Origin: Steromphala cineraria
Taxonomy: Eukaryota; Mollusca; Gastropoda; Trochida; Trochidae
Length of the DNA stretch: 64,000 nt
Direction: 5' to 3'
NCBI GenBank assembly: GCA_916613615.1
Contig: OU744730.1
Location: forward strand, 35,511,315-35,575,314
The notes below the pieces were generated by a model. The model was not told the origin of the DNA. It saw only the letters and a program-made list of their open reading frames with translations, and ran no database searches. Each line of letters opens with the position of its first letter. Positions within the stretch are counted from its first letter, which is position 1. A program made the position numbers and the translations under genes. Positions 11,311 through 22,604 of this stretch are shown in pieces.

Positions 11311-13300
11311 TTATTTTCTTGAGAGGCACATCTGAATCTGATTTTGACTACAACACGTGAAGGCATTGCCATTGACACGATGTGATGTACCACTGCCACT
11401 TAAAACTTCCTCTTGTCTGTCAATATTGTCAAAGGTTAAAGAGACACAGAGTATGTTGATAGGATCACATATGTCAAATTTTGAAATCGATGTTATTACA
11501 TCGGGAACCACTAACTGTTACTGAAAATAACAAGTTAAAGGTCAATCAGTACATTAGAGCGAAAATACGGCCATTCAAAGTCGGGATTTGGATCGAAAAC
11601 CGGACAATGTGGCTCGAGTGGCGCGCGCAAATTCGCCAAACGTAACTTTGAAACCTTGTCATAAGCTGACAGGAAGATATATTCGATTCGATAGTGTTTA
11701 TTAGGTATTGTAACTAATAGGTAGATTAATTGGATGCATAATTTCGAATATTAACCGTATTTGAGTTGTTTTCTTGATTTATTCATAAAATCAAGCATTT
11801 TAGAGATATTATGCATAAATGGATATATTTGCAGGTCCAGTGATGAGATATGAACTTCAATCAGCATATTAGATATTTTGTAGCTTATCAAAACCAAATA
11901 AAATTGTAAGAAAGATACTCTGTGCCAACTTAATACTGTTGGAACTGGTGGAAGGCAGAGGGATATCTCCACATCCAAGATGATGCAGTTTTTCAATACA
12001 CAAGGCTGTATGAATTTCTTCCATGGTAGAGTATGAGCATGAGTGACCTAGACGATTCAAAATCTTGATAAGCTCAACATTTCTGGTCAGAGTTTTTATA
12101 ACCCAAGGCAGAAGAACATGTTTTGGTGTGATTGCCTTACCAACGCTTACACAAACTATGATATCTTGAGCAATGGATGAAAGAAAATCTCTTAATGCGT
12201 GAAAAGGTTCACTCAAAACACCAAGCAAGACATCTAAAAACTTTTTGTGAGTGTTTGGGATATCAGTGTAGTCTGGAGTCAAATCTTCAGGCTGAGGGAG
12301 CCATGGCTGTTCCTTGAAGTTTGTTTTGATTTCTTCACGTAAGAACTTTGCAACAGTACTTGCTTTCATTTCCATGTTGTTCTTTTTAGCATCTGAGTCT
12401 AATTTGCTTTTGAGAGAAATGTAATCAGAAGCAATTTTTTCTACCAATAGATTGTCTGGCCTTATATACACATTGCGTCCAACTGTGAAAGAAATGCAAA
12501 GCATCTCAGAATTCAGACTGCAGATTTCTACGAAGATGTTTTTTTGTTGATTCCTTAATTGTTTCAACTCCACGTGACTGCATGAATTATAGCAAAGTTG
12601 TGGTCAGTTCAATAAGTGAAACAATACTGGGTGATGTGAATATATCTTTTTGGCTATATTTATAAAGCATTCCCAAAGATTCCTCTTCTACTTGTTTATA
12701 GGAGTCAGTACCTTCAGAAATTCTTTTTTCACTGTCTTATTTCTGACGTGTGTAGTTTTTGTAGCATGTCTTGTAGTAATGTGCCTCAGCAGCAACTATG
12801 TCCCGTGAAGTGATGGATAATATTTTTTTCATCCAAGCGTTAAGTGGGTATTTCACAAATTGTGCTGTCAGCTCTAAGGTCAACTGCAGGTTTCGGTGGT
12901 TCACGACTGTTTGTTCCTTTGACATATTTTGTTTGACGTTCACAAAATATACATACCTTGTTGTAAACTCTAGAATTAGCGGCAATATTTTCTCGGCTCA
13001 TATGCCTTGCTGTGAAAGGAGTTCCATGATTTTGTTCAGTTTCTTAAGTTGCTTCTCATGAGTGAAGTCACTTCTGCACTGTCTGTGATAGGTTACTTCT
13101 ATTGGGATTGTGGAGAGATTACTCTTGCCAACTTTAACGATTGGTTGAAATTCTCTTATGACTGTTGCATCAAATAAAACTGTTCATGAACGTTCATCTT
13201 GTGGGCAAACTAAATCTGCAGCTGATGATTTTCCATAGCAAATTATGCATATTCCGAAATCATGTTTGATTCGTTTCAATGGTGGGTTATTCTCGGACAT
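11311..13300 (-). pseudogene. Broken multidomain gene of a repeat-associated invertebrate family (zinc modules; DNID/SGSGTSHRVNG motif)
   Basis: Four minus-strand blocks line up as one decayed protein. Block 1 (13300-13040) has MSENN..., a CxxC pair and a YHRQC motif. Block 2 (12985-12737) repeats the module style (RDIVAAEAHYYKTCYKNYTR). Block 3 (12740-12580, then 12573-11869 in another frame) contains TPKHVLLPWVIKTLTRNVE, ILNRLGHSCSYSTMEEIHTA and IPLPSTSSN. Block 4 (11511-11311) contains FDNIDRQEEVLSGSGTSHRV. Stops and frameshifts separate the blocks. I recognise this arrangement from recollection as a family scattered through cnidarian and mollusc genomes whose longer members end in a GHEEADTR-containing nuclease-like region. 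That part is absent here, the 3' end meeting the Gypsy fragment near 11300. The function is unknown; transposon origin is an inference. Confidence 0.5.
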
Positions 13301-16300
13301 AATTGGACCCCTATGCTTAACTAAGCTTCCATTACATCTGAAACCAAAAAATGTATTGCAATAAAATCATAAAATCATCCAAGAAATAAATTATGTGATT
13401 CAACTTAATTTGGAATGAAATCATATTTCATGTTTTAGAAGATAAATCATCAAAAATCATTTTTTTAAATATTTTGTTTGCATATGCAATTTATTTTGGA
13501 AAAATGACTTCACCCTTGCTTTGTGAGTTGTCTCCCTTTATAAGCAGACGGCAAGTTATACAGAGTTCTCATTACAATTTTTCCTAATTTATACATTAAT
13601 TTCATTTCTTTTTTAGTGATTTGTATTCTCTGTCATATAAAGCAGCCACATTCCAAGTTTTAAGTAGATGTTCAAGGTATAAAGTGTTGTATGCTTACCT
13701 AATGCAGCTTGACAGCACAAGCAGACTTCAAGGTTGAAGGCAGCCATTTTTAAGGAACCAATCATTGTACAAAATTGTCAGCATGATTTTTATAGGTGAA
13801 ATTTAGAGATGTCACTTCTACTTTGGAAGGTCTATCAACATTTAGATATGATATCTGGGTGTTATGTATCTGTGTGTTACTCTAATTTAAGACATTTAGA
13901 GTTGTGTTGTATATATTATTTTAGCAATATTTTAGTGAGTGTCTTTAGAATTAGCCTTTATCATTAGCTTATTAAGTTAGTGTATTTCATTAAGTTAAGG
14001 TATTCTAACATTAAGTTATTCAGCTGGTTCCCTAGGGGTTAAGCATTCCATTCTTGTTTGAAGTTTAATTATTGCCAACTTCTAAAGTAAACCATGTATT
14101 CTTAGCTTTCTTATATAATACTAACAATAGCCAATGCACACCAGGCCATGCCTGTCACCTGCACTCCACTCAATACCCAAGCTATCTCCCTTTCAACTCT
14201 CTCTTACAGCCTAGCTTCCTACCATTGTCATAAAATGTTTATAAGGTTCAGGTTTTACACTTTAAAATTAGTCAGTTACATTCGGTTCGATTGTCTTTAT
14301 TGTGGTTATCTTCTGTGTTCCCGAGATTTGTGATTTCTTGGAGGAATGATATTCTTGGATGTGTTATTCGAGGATTATGGATTTCCTATATGAGATTAGT
14401 TGGTTCTCTTATTGTATTTGGTGTTGTAAATATTATGTTTTAATCTTATATCTAAAAAGGATTTCTAGTCTAAAGATAATGCTTTAGATTAAGTAACATT
14501 TATGCTAAATTTAAGTATTGACCAATGTAATCATTCGGTCACATTACCATATTTCTATATTCATAAATATCCATTTTATCTATCCTATAAATATCATAAC
14601 TAAATGCATATTAAATAATTTAAAGTAATTGATTAAAATAATGCGTGTGTTTGAGGTGAGTGATTGTTGAAAGTGTGCTAGTGTTTTCAAAGTCAGATAG
14701 GTTTTATGTCTGCTTTCATTATTTACTTTTAGAAAATCATGTGATTACCAACCTTTCTGACTAGCTGTTTACTGAAACCTGCTGTCACGCAGCGGTGAGT
14801 TTCATGGTTTCATGTACTATTTTAATTATGTATATGCATTTGACTCGTGTATGTATTATATGTGTATGTCTATACTTATGATGTATGTGGCATCATTAGG
14901 TAATGTTACGGGTTTTGTTTATATGTACATGTATTTGCATATCATTAATGCTTTTTTTATACACGTAATGATTATATTAAATGATAATGGTGTGATGTAA
15001 TAATTCATAACATACAGAGATGATGTGATCTAATGATTAACATAAAAGTATTATGATTAATACATATGGATTATTCATTTTAAGTATATCATGTCATTCC
15101 TTTATATTTATTTCTAAAGAGTGAATTATATGGGTCTGTTTGATACATTGATGTGTTGCAATTAAGTGTGTATGATCATGTTTTAATTTGTTGTACTCCT
15201 GTATTGCAGGGTTTTTGATATCACTTAGGTAATAAATTGTGGTCAACCTCACACCCCAGTAGTTCGTTATCTTTGGATAAGTAGTCGGATAACAACCCAA
15301 ACTACAACATGTATACTACATAAGTAAGTGTTATATATATGTGTGTGCTTTTGTATGTAAGTGTGTATGATATATAAGTTAGTGTTACATGTGTAGACAT
15401 GAATATAGTTTACACATATTCCCGAACGTTGATTGGTCTAGGACATGGTCTTGTGATCGAAGTTTCATCGATTCATTTCTCGTGAACTCACAAAAAAAGC
15501 GTTCATACTTGTGTGAACGTTTTCAAGTCGTGTGAACATTTACCGGAACTACTTTCATTCTCTGTCCAACATCAAATCAAATGTTTACAGTTATTCAATA
15601 ACTTTAATCATATATTTATTAACCAAGAAATACATTTTGATGTGAAAAACATTCATTTTATCATTTGCTTTAGATCAGTTGTATGACTGCAAAACAGATC
15701 TGATCGAACGGAACGAAATGCATTTACAGTTGCTTGATAAGATTTTATAAACTTAAATGTGGTTTCCCAAATGTTGAATTTGGTTGTTTCTGCAACCTGA
15801 CGGTCGTGCCTTAACATGTACTAAAGAAACAAAAAAAGTGCTTCCATAATATTTGTTGATCATGGTTCTATAGACATAATTTAAAATGTCTATATAATCA
15901 TTATTTACTGACCATATAAATGCTTCTGAAAAAGAAAACAAGTGTCCTTTTGGTATAAAATGTCACTTTTTGATCTTTGACGTTTTGATTAAATTATTGA
16001 ATTATAGTAGAACCTAACATATCATATATCAAAATAAAATTAATCAGTGAACACTTATTAAAACAGTTCAAATGAAAATCTAGGAGATTGCATGAGAATA
16101 TTATGCGTTCAATCACAAAATTGGGTGACTCTCTTATACGGTTTTTATCTTCTTTTAGAAATTGATTTAAAAACTGTTATTTTGATAAAACGGTAAGTAA
16201 TGTATCATGTTGAAGTTGCTTCAAATCCAAGGTACCAAGGGAGGCAACCCGACTCTGGCGCGATGTTCCCGGTTGACAAAACATAATATCGCTGAAACGC

Positions 16301-16478
16301 CCCCTAAGTCACATGACAGTAAAATGGTGGACATGATCTAGATCATTAGTGAAAGCACATCCGTTATCAACGAAAATCAGCATCACAACCGAAACTTCAC
16401 ATAAAAATGGTTGGTTTATATTAAGATTATATTGCAGTCATAAATAACAATTGATAATTTACCGATAAAATCTCAATA
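13301..16478. other. No gene recognised
   Basis: AT-rich sequence without a convincing frame on either strand. 13500-15300 contains T-rich and polyadenylation-like stretches and ends in a segment (15230-15310) that looks like the end of an LTR (GGTCAACCTCACACCCCAGT ... CTACAACA). No matching start or second copy was found, so it is not called. Short inverted words (GTGAACG/CGTTCAC) occur at 15470-15545. Confidence 0.4.
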
Positions 16479-16512
16479 TACAGACTGTGGACAAAAGTAT
16501 TCTCACGGTAAC
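16479..16512 (+). repeat. Terminal inverted repeat with TA target site, probable 3' end of the pogo element
   Basis: TA at 16479-16480 precedes CAGACTGTGGACAAAAGTAT, continuing to 16512. The reverse complement of almost the same sequence, again abutting TA, occurs at 36601-36631. TA duplications and CAG-starting ends are normal for Tc1/mariner/pogo elements. It lies about 380 bp past the stop of the pogo transposase (minus strand). The matching 5' end near 19 kb was not found. Confidence 0.55.
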
Positions 16513-16890
16513 ATTATTTCCAGTACGTTTCACCTGTTTTCGGCGACGTAAGAGCGATTCGCGGTGTACATTTTTTTTTGTAACATCAACAAAAACATTT
16601 TTCATTCAAGTCAAATTATGTCAGTCAGAGAATACTCACCTACATTTTTACGATTCTATCGTCAACATCGGCCGAGCAAATCCGCCATTTCAAGATGACG
16701 GCGATGACGTTACATACTGAATAAGTACGGAGTTCCGTTGTCACCAGTATCCTTCTTGTCGAAAATGCATAGGCTTGTTACTTCATCAATGTCAGAGTTC
16801 ATAAAAATTGTTAAATGTAATTAATTTGAACACTTTTAACGATAAATTTCCAACTTGCTATTTACATCTCTTTTGAAGTTATGAATCACG

Positions 16891-18675
16891 CTATTCTTCA
16901 ATTGGGCTCTGCTCACAATGTGGACAGAAAAATGCAGTATGTGTCCGAACAACTGATAAAGTGGTGCAGAACACAAGATGAACCCAGTGACCACATCTGT
17001 CACACTGTGCCCATTTTACAAAAGTAATTGAGTCACTGCGGCGAAGAGCTTCTGGGGTGAATTTACCACACACACAACACAGCTCATCATCGTCTGTGGC
17101 ACTGTCGGAAAAACTGTCAGTAAACGTTGTCACTGGGGGCGTGGTCTTTTGTGTCTTTCTTCCACGTGAAAGTCTCTTTCCTTTCGATTTGTTTGGGCAA
17201 GAATTTCCTTTCGATGATTTTGATGGCGAAGCAATTGATTTCCTCTTTTTCACGTTGTTGGCTTTATTTACTTTCTCCGGGTGTTTCTTATGTTCAGTAA
17301 TTTTATCAACCACTGTTTGGTCAGTTATTGCTTTCCCGCCAACTATTTTGCTAAGTGTGTTTCTAGGCTTGTAGGCTTTGACGTTCTTCAAAACTTCCCC
17401 ACCCCTATATTCCAAGAAATTACGTGCTGAATTTCCTTCTGTTTCTTTCTGTGAGTCAGTGACATGCGCAACTGTAGAACTTGTTTCGGCAGGTGGTTGT
17501 CTTGTAAATGATCGTGACGGCATTACAACTAAGTCATCAATCACTTCTGGGTTGAAAGGGAAAATTCCAGACTTTCTGAAAGATGATTGGATGTTCGTAG
17601 GAGTCAAAGTTGAGTTAAAAACTCTACAAGCAATACCGCACATGTCATGCTTTCCGATCACTTTTCCTGCGTTTTCTCTCAAGAAAGAATGACAGGACCG
17701 TATCCAATTTGACTCGAAAGGTCCATAACATCCGATGTCATTAAGTGGTTGCAGAAAATGGCTAGTATGCGGAGGAAGAACAAACAAAACGATGTGATTT
17801 TCTCTTGCCCACTCGATCAGTCCAAGAGAAACATGACTCTTGTGTCCATCATACAGTATGAGAACTGGAGAATCGGCGCTACGTGACGGCAAGTGTCGTG
17901 CTAAATGCGTTTTCATGTACGTGCTGAACACCTCCGTATTGGACCATCCTGTTTCAGAAACAGTTCCACCTGAACCGGGTGTGGAACCTGAAAGCAGTTC
18001 ATCTCTCATACGTTGACCTGGAAATACAAAGTATGGAGGAACACTCCCACCGGCTCTGTTAACAGCGGCAATCATGGTGACTGTCTGTGACTTTCCAGAG
18101 GTCACCGTCTGTGGCTTGCAATAAGTTCCAGCGACGATTTTCGGAGGGGTGACATCTGTTGACAGTCCCTTTTCATCTATATTGAAAATTGCATGCGGGG
18201 AATTCTGTAAATTATGTCTCTGAAAGACATTTGACAATTCTTCAAAATATCTAGAAATATTTTCTTTTGTCGCTGATCTCGCACGTGCTGCCTCTAGCTT
18301 ACGAGGTTTTTGTACTTTAAGTTCAGGCCATCTGTCAAGGAAGCTGTACAACCATCTCAAACTCAAGGGGTGCTGACGATCTCTGTATCCAAGGTGAACA
18401 GCATAGTCGCTTGCAAGATTTATAGTCTCCTGGCGAGTATATCCGTATACAATTTCTCCCATTACTCGAATATGGCTTGACAAAAAAGATTCCTCCTGTT
18501 CAGTTTCTATACTGATATTTCCCAACAAACGATCTTTTAGAGTTGAAACGGGAACGCCCCACCTAGCTGCCGCTCTCTGAGCTGATACATTTTCCTCAAT
18601 GACTAGTCGGTAAGCATTATCTAGATCATCTCTAGTGTAATTTGACCTGTACGGACCGCGCACGGTCGAATTTAT
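16891..18675 (-). CDS. Pogo/Tigger/Jerky-type DDE transposase with C-terminal PHD-like zinc finger
   Basis: An uninterrupted frame of about 590 residues. The N-terminus is a Pipsqueak-type helix-turn-helix (about 5-50; AARWGVPVSTLKDRL), followed by a CENP-B-like DNA-binding region (60-130). The DDE_1 catalytic core covers about 155-370. Candidate catalytic residues are D163 (FNIDEKG), D272 (LILYDGHKSH) and D309 (QPLNDIGCYGPF), a DD36D spacing. A basic Lys/Ser-rich linker (450-505) leads to a C4HC3-like finger (C529/C532, C554/C557, H562, C580/C583) of PHD type, as in several invertebrate pogo proteins. It would bind element ends and cut and paste DNA at TA sites in the nucleus. No ATG starts the frame; just upstream TTCTTTCAG (minus strand, ending at 18676) looks like a splice acceptor, so the start probably lies in an upstream exon. 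All key residues are intact, so this is the least decayed gene here. A domesticated host gene is possible but less likely. Confidence 0.85.
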   Translation of the reverse strand: MNSTVRGPYRSNYTRDDLDNAYRLVIEENVSAQRAAARWGVPVSTLKDRLLGNISIETEQEESFLSSHIRVMGEIVYGYTRQETINLASDYAVHLGYRDRQHPLSLRWLYSFLDRWPELKVQKPRKLEAARARSATKENISRYFEELSNVFQRHNLQNSPHAIFNIDEKGLSTDVTPPKIVAGTYCKPQTVTSGKSQTVTMIAAVNRAGGSVPPYFVFPGQRMRDELLSGSTPGSGGTVSETGWSNTEVFSTYMKTHLARHLPSRSADSPVLILYDGHKSHVSLGLIEWARENHIVLFVLPPHTSHFLQPLNDIGCYGPFESNWIRSCHSFLRENAGKVIGKHDMCGIACRVFNSTLTPTNIQSSFRKSGIFPFNPEVIDDLVVMPSRSFTRQPPAETSSTVAHVTDSQKETEGNSARNFLEYRGGEVLKNVKAYKPRNTLSKIVGGKAITDQTVVDKITEHKKHPEKVNKANNVKKRKSIASPSKSSKGNSCPNKSKGKRLSRGRKTQKTTPPVTTFTDSFSDSATDDDELCCVCGKFTPEALRRSDSITFVKWAQCDRCGHWVHLVFCTTLSVVRTHTAFFCPHCEQSPIEE

Positions 18676-18679
18676 CTGA

Positions 18680-19926
18680 AAGAATAATAGAGAACGTTGT
18701 ATGATTTGCTGTTAGTTATTCACTATTGCATAAGCATGACCCTAAAATGCTTCCGTATTATTTTAATCAAGCAGCAACTTAAGTGACAAAACACGTGATA
18801 TTCTGTTGACAAACATCGTTAGCTAGCAGACGATACTTGGAAAGAATGAATGTCGACTCGATCATTGTCTTTTTTTAACTTTATGGTGAAACGAAAAAAA
18901 AGTATTAAGAAAATCAATGGTATTTTATCTGTGCAATGTTTTTTTCGGTATTCTTACTTTCCTGATTTCCATAGTTGAAAACTTTTTTCACTGAGCGAGG
19001 CGACGTGACCCCATGTCGTCAAATTTGCATGTTGACCTCTGACCTCCCGCTCGTTCTCGTAAAATAACGCGAGATTATCGATCGCCGAAAACAGGAGAAA
19101 GCCAAATTCATGTTACGGTGGGATATATATATAAATATAATTGAGAGTAGAATAAATAATTTGCATTAACTTGGTTTTTAAAAAAATCATAATCATTTCA
19201 GCTAGAAATAAATAATTTCATTGTAGTTTTCTGACAAGTTCCTAAATAATTACATCAGAATTACTTACAGATATATGGAGATAATAACTGCCTCCTAGAC
19301 CTAGGCTCCTTCTGGCTGGCAATGAGTTATCGCAGCGTAACAGTTATCGCCATCACCTCGCTGTACGGCATTTGAGACTTCTTTCACATCCAATCCTTCT
19401 TTTTTTCATCAGAGGACCTCTCCCACTTTCAAATTCTTACCAATAAAAAAAAATCAGCAAAAGAATTTAATTTTCCAGATTCCACGAAAGATAAATTTTA
19501 GCATGTGGGTTATGTAAACAAGACGGGGAAGTCACGTGACCTGTCGAAATATCTTATCAAATATTCCAAAAAAAATACATTGATATAAAACGATCCTGGC
19601 TATAGTTATGATACAGAAAAAGATCAATTGTATTTTCCTAGCAATAATCGTGGTCAAAACTGGCCCACTTTCGGCAATGCTGTCACTTACCTTTACTCAC
19701 TGCTACAGTGTGTAAATCAAGAAAACAACAAACAAGGAAATAATGCAGCACATATATGCCTCAAAGAATAAAATTTAAAGCTGATGTAGTTTTCTTTTCA
19801 ATAACGATTTATTATGCCACAATATTTCACGTCTATCCGAAGTCGTTTGGTCCTTGGATGCGGTTGGATCGAGTCGGGTGCTTGTCACTGACAGTCGGTC
19901 ACTTTTCCTTTCAGATTAATAAATAG
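18680..19926. other. No gene recognised; probable 5' part of the pogo element
   Basis: 18960-19100 is relatively CpG-rich and could hold the promoter or first exon of the pogo gene, but no ATG exon could be chosen with confidence. The rest is AT-rich and without features. Confidence 0.35.
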
Positions 19927-20084
19927 AGATTATTAACTGAGTGTGTTTCCGTATCATTAATATCATATAATAGGAATAAAATTTGTATTATGCGAGCCTT
20001 TGGCGAGCATAATACATATATTTTTATTCCTAATATATGATATTTATGATACGGAAACACACGAGGTTAATAATTTCTTTATCA
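19927..20084. repeat. Fold-back hairpin element (arms about 70 bp)
   Basis: The left arm (GTGTGTTTCCGTATCATTAA ...) and right arm (... TTATGATACGGAAACACAC) are near-perfect reverse complements meeting at 19992-20008 (GCGAGCCTTTGGCGAGC). Outer parts (GAGATTATTAACT / GTTAATAATTTC) also pair, more weakly. Too short to encode protein. The apex resembles the hairpin at 35893-36030, see findings. Confidence 0.85.
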
Positions 20085-21094
20085 TATAATGTCATTTAGA
20101 AATAAACGGGTTTAAACGAAAATATGATTCCTTCTAAAAATAAGTTTGACCTAGATTTCGCGGAGTAATTGCTTTCACAATAAACCAAGGTGAAGGTCAT
20201 ATTGTCGGCGATGTATAGTTGTGAACAGTCTAGAAATATTCCTTCATGAATTTTTTTTTCACAGTGTTAGAAACGTCTTCTACAATCTATCGACATTTTC
20301 AGTCTGATTCCGGATGCACGAGTAAACATTGTATCTTTTTATAACACAAACTGTGTAAGAACCACTTGTCAACGTCGCTACAACAGGTGAAGTAACTCTA
20401 ACTGCATTTTGAAAAGCTGCATTGTCATTGTTGTTACACCAGTTCAGTTACGGTATCCTTAGACCAAACGCCGACTATTAGCGAAGGTGGGGTTGTTGCG
20501 TTTGTTACTCCGCTACTAGATAATCTGTACTACCACTAGAATATGATTTGTTTTTGCTGATAAGTTGGTAACCGACACGGTCAAAGCGATCTATGCCTAG
20601 CCTATGTTATTCACGAAAATAGAAGCACATTTCTTTTTTTCGATAGTCGATATTGTTAGCTGCATATCGTTATATTTTTTAAACCAACGATGAAAACAAC
20701 TTGAAATGCTTGGGTAACCAAGCTATGATTTCTAAAATACGAATGCGTGATAAGTTTACCCTGACGGATTTTTTACGATATTTTATTCGATAGAAACCCA
20801 AAACCTGAAAACTCCCGACGACGTTATCAATGGTTAGTGACCGTTTTAGGACTCGCATGACATGCATGGAGTTTCGAGAAAATAGTTCGTGTTTTGACCT
20901 AATTTGCATCTTTATCAGATTTTGAGGCAATCGGATACCAAGTTTATCAGATAGCTTTATTGCATCGATAACACCCTCCATTATATGATAAATATAGATA
21001 CGTCTTCGTTCAAAGGATATGATATTTCAGGACCACTGAAATATTTCAAGAATTTGGAAGTGAATTTAAATTTTGTGAACTGATACCGTATGTT
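20085..21094. other. No gene recognised
   Basis: AT-rich. A 100-codon minus-strand frame at 20981-20679 has no recognised domain and no coding context. Ends at the GGCGA target site of the Gypsy insertion. Confidence 0.4.
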
Positions 21095-21099
21095 GGCGA

Positions 21100-21268
21100 T
21101 GTTAAATGATGTATGACCGACGCTGGTTGTTGGTTCAATCATGTATAAAGCTTCGTGTTTACATGTTACAATAACACAGGCGCGCTCTGGTTGTGGCCAT
21201 AGGTGGTATGAGAGCGAGGCTCGGTTGTTACTATAATCGTAACCGGAAGTCGGAATACGGATTCTACA
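21100..21268 (-). repeat. 3' LTR of the Gypsy element (169 bp)
   Basis: On the minus strand it starts TGTAGAATCC and ends TTTAACA. It matches 27723-27889 throughout with scattered substitutions and small indels (for example ATGTATAAAGC against ATTTATAGAGC). It directly abuts the GGCGA target copy. Confidence 0.93.
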
Positions 21269-21281
21269 TCCTCCCCTTTTA
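21269..21281 (-). other. Polypurine tract
   Basis: Minus strand AAAAGGGGAGGA immediately upstream of the 3' LTR, the normal primer for plus-strand DNA synthesis in LTR retrotransposons. Confidence 0.8.
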
Positions 21282-21524
21282 TCGTTTAACTCTTATAACA
21301 ATATAATAAATTAAAACTTTCTTTTGAGTCTCTGAGATGATGGATATATATAAAATATAGATTGGGGTGAGATGTGATCCGTGAATTAAGTCCTTTGTCA
21401 CTTCAAAGTCACATGAATCACAGGTGGTTAGAGTCCATATAGAAATCCGAGCACTCATATGATTATGATTATGATGAAAACTTTTAGAGTTCAACATTAT
21501 ATGAATTATTAAAACTTTAACACT

Positions 21525-21680
21525 GAACACTGTCTCTGCAACACTGAACACTGTCTCTCTCCAAAGACTAGAATACTGCACAGTGTATAGCGGAACTGGA
21601 ACACTGAAATAACATTGTATCTGAAATATAACAGGAACAGTCTCTGAAATTAAACATTAACACTGTCTCTGTTTATAGTG
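21525..21680. repeat. Short tandem words in the Gypsy 3' untranslated region
   Basis: AACACTGAACACTGTCTCTG and shorter variants (AACAGTCTCTGAAATTAAAC, ACACTGTCTCTG) recur irregularly between the integrase end and the polypurine tract. No coding function seen. Confidence 0.6.
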
Positions 21681-21779
21681 CATATCGTGGGTTAGGATGC
21701 ACTCCTCGTTCTAAGCGGTGAGCCTCGTGCAGGTGTTGACGAGTGCTTTGAGCTTCTAACAGATGACGGCTTGTCATGG

Positions 21780-22324
21780 GACTGTTGACAAGGTGATTTT
21801 TGTAATTGTCTGGTCTGCTGTGTCTGTTGTCTGTTTTCTGGGTGTTGTTGTTGTCTGTGACTTTGACGGTGAAGACTGATATTGGTCTTGATTGTTGAGC
21901 TGTAGGTTTTGCTTCTTAGGCGTGCTTGTACGTTCGTTGTGAACAAGTAGAAGATGTCTTCTATTTCTGCGGTACGTGCCTCCTTCAGACTCGACAATAT
22001 ATGATTTTGGAGTTTCATGTGCGCCTTTCACGATACCTGTTCTGTTGTATCCTTTCTCAGTCTGCATTCTGACCTTGTCTCCAGGTACGAGTTGTCTCAA
22101 AGGTTTGACTGTTTTGTCGTACTGACACTTCTGTTGTTCGCCGATCTCCCTTAGTCTGTTTTGAATTGTCTGTGGATCTTTGAGTGAAGGCTCTAGGAGT
22201 TTAGAGGATATTGGGAGTTGGGTTTTGGTGCGTCTCGCCATAAGTTTCTGTGCCGGTGATCCAAGGATTGGATCTCTCGGTGTATTTCTTCGGTTGAGTA
22301 TGGCAAGATATGGATCTGTCTTGT
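21780..22324 (-). pseudogene. C-terminal part of the Gypsy integrase (distal half of a split gene)
   Basis: Minus strand from the insertion point: TDPYLAILNRRNTPRDPILG and a following SPAQKLMARRTKTQLP region, the usual post-catalytic segment of Mag-type integrases. A basic region with VRMQTEKGYNRTG (the small SH3-like DNA-binding fold) and a Gln/Thr-rich tail follow. It is separated from its N-terminal and catalytic half (24300-24996) by the 2-kb element at 22333-24298. The two halves are one nucleotide out of phase. Confidence 0.8.
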
Positions 22325-22384
22325 CCATGTCACACTTTTTATCCCCCGCAACAACGAAGTTGCGGGGGGTATTAAAATGGGTAC

Positions 22385-22427
22385 CGTCCGTCCGTCCGTC
22401 CGTCCGTCCGTCCGTCCGTCCGTCCGT
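22385..22427 (+). repeat. (CCGT)n microsatellite
   Basis: About ten uninterrupted CCGT units; the same motif sits near the 5' end of the TTTAGCTC repeats elsewhere in the window. Confidence 0.95.
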
Positions 22428-22604
22428 TACACTTTGTGTCCGGCTCATAACTTTCTAACTAATCAACCATTTCAATTCAAATTTGTTATGGACATGAAGA
22501 AACATGTAATAATGTGTCATGAGAAACAATTTTCTGAAAATCTACATAAAATATTAGGATTTTGGAGAAAAAGTGGTAAATTTTGTAAGAAATCTGTTAC
22601 AAGT

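Noticed and set aside
13900..15310. A possible solo LTR ending near CTACAACA
   Set aside because: No matching start, second copy or target duplication could be found.
19090..19135. GTTACGGTGGGATATATATA as the missing right end of the pogo element
   Set aside because: Only a few bases match the 16481 end and the sequence then becomes a TA microsatellite.
22377..22448. Poly-Arg/Thr/Asp-Gly frames over the (CCGT)n run
   Set aside because: Translation of a microsatellite, not a gene.
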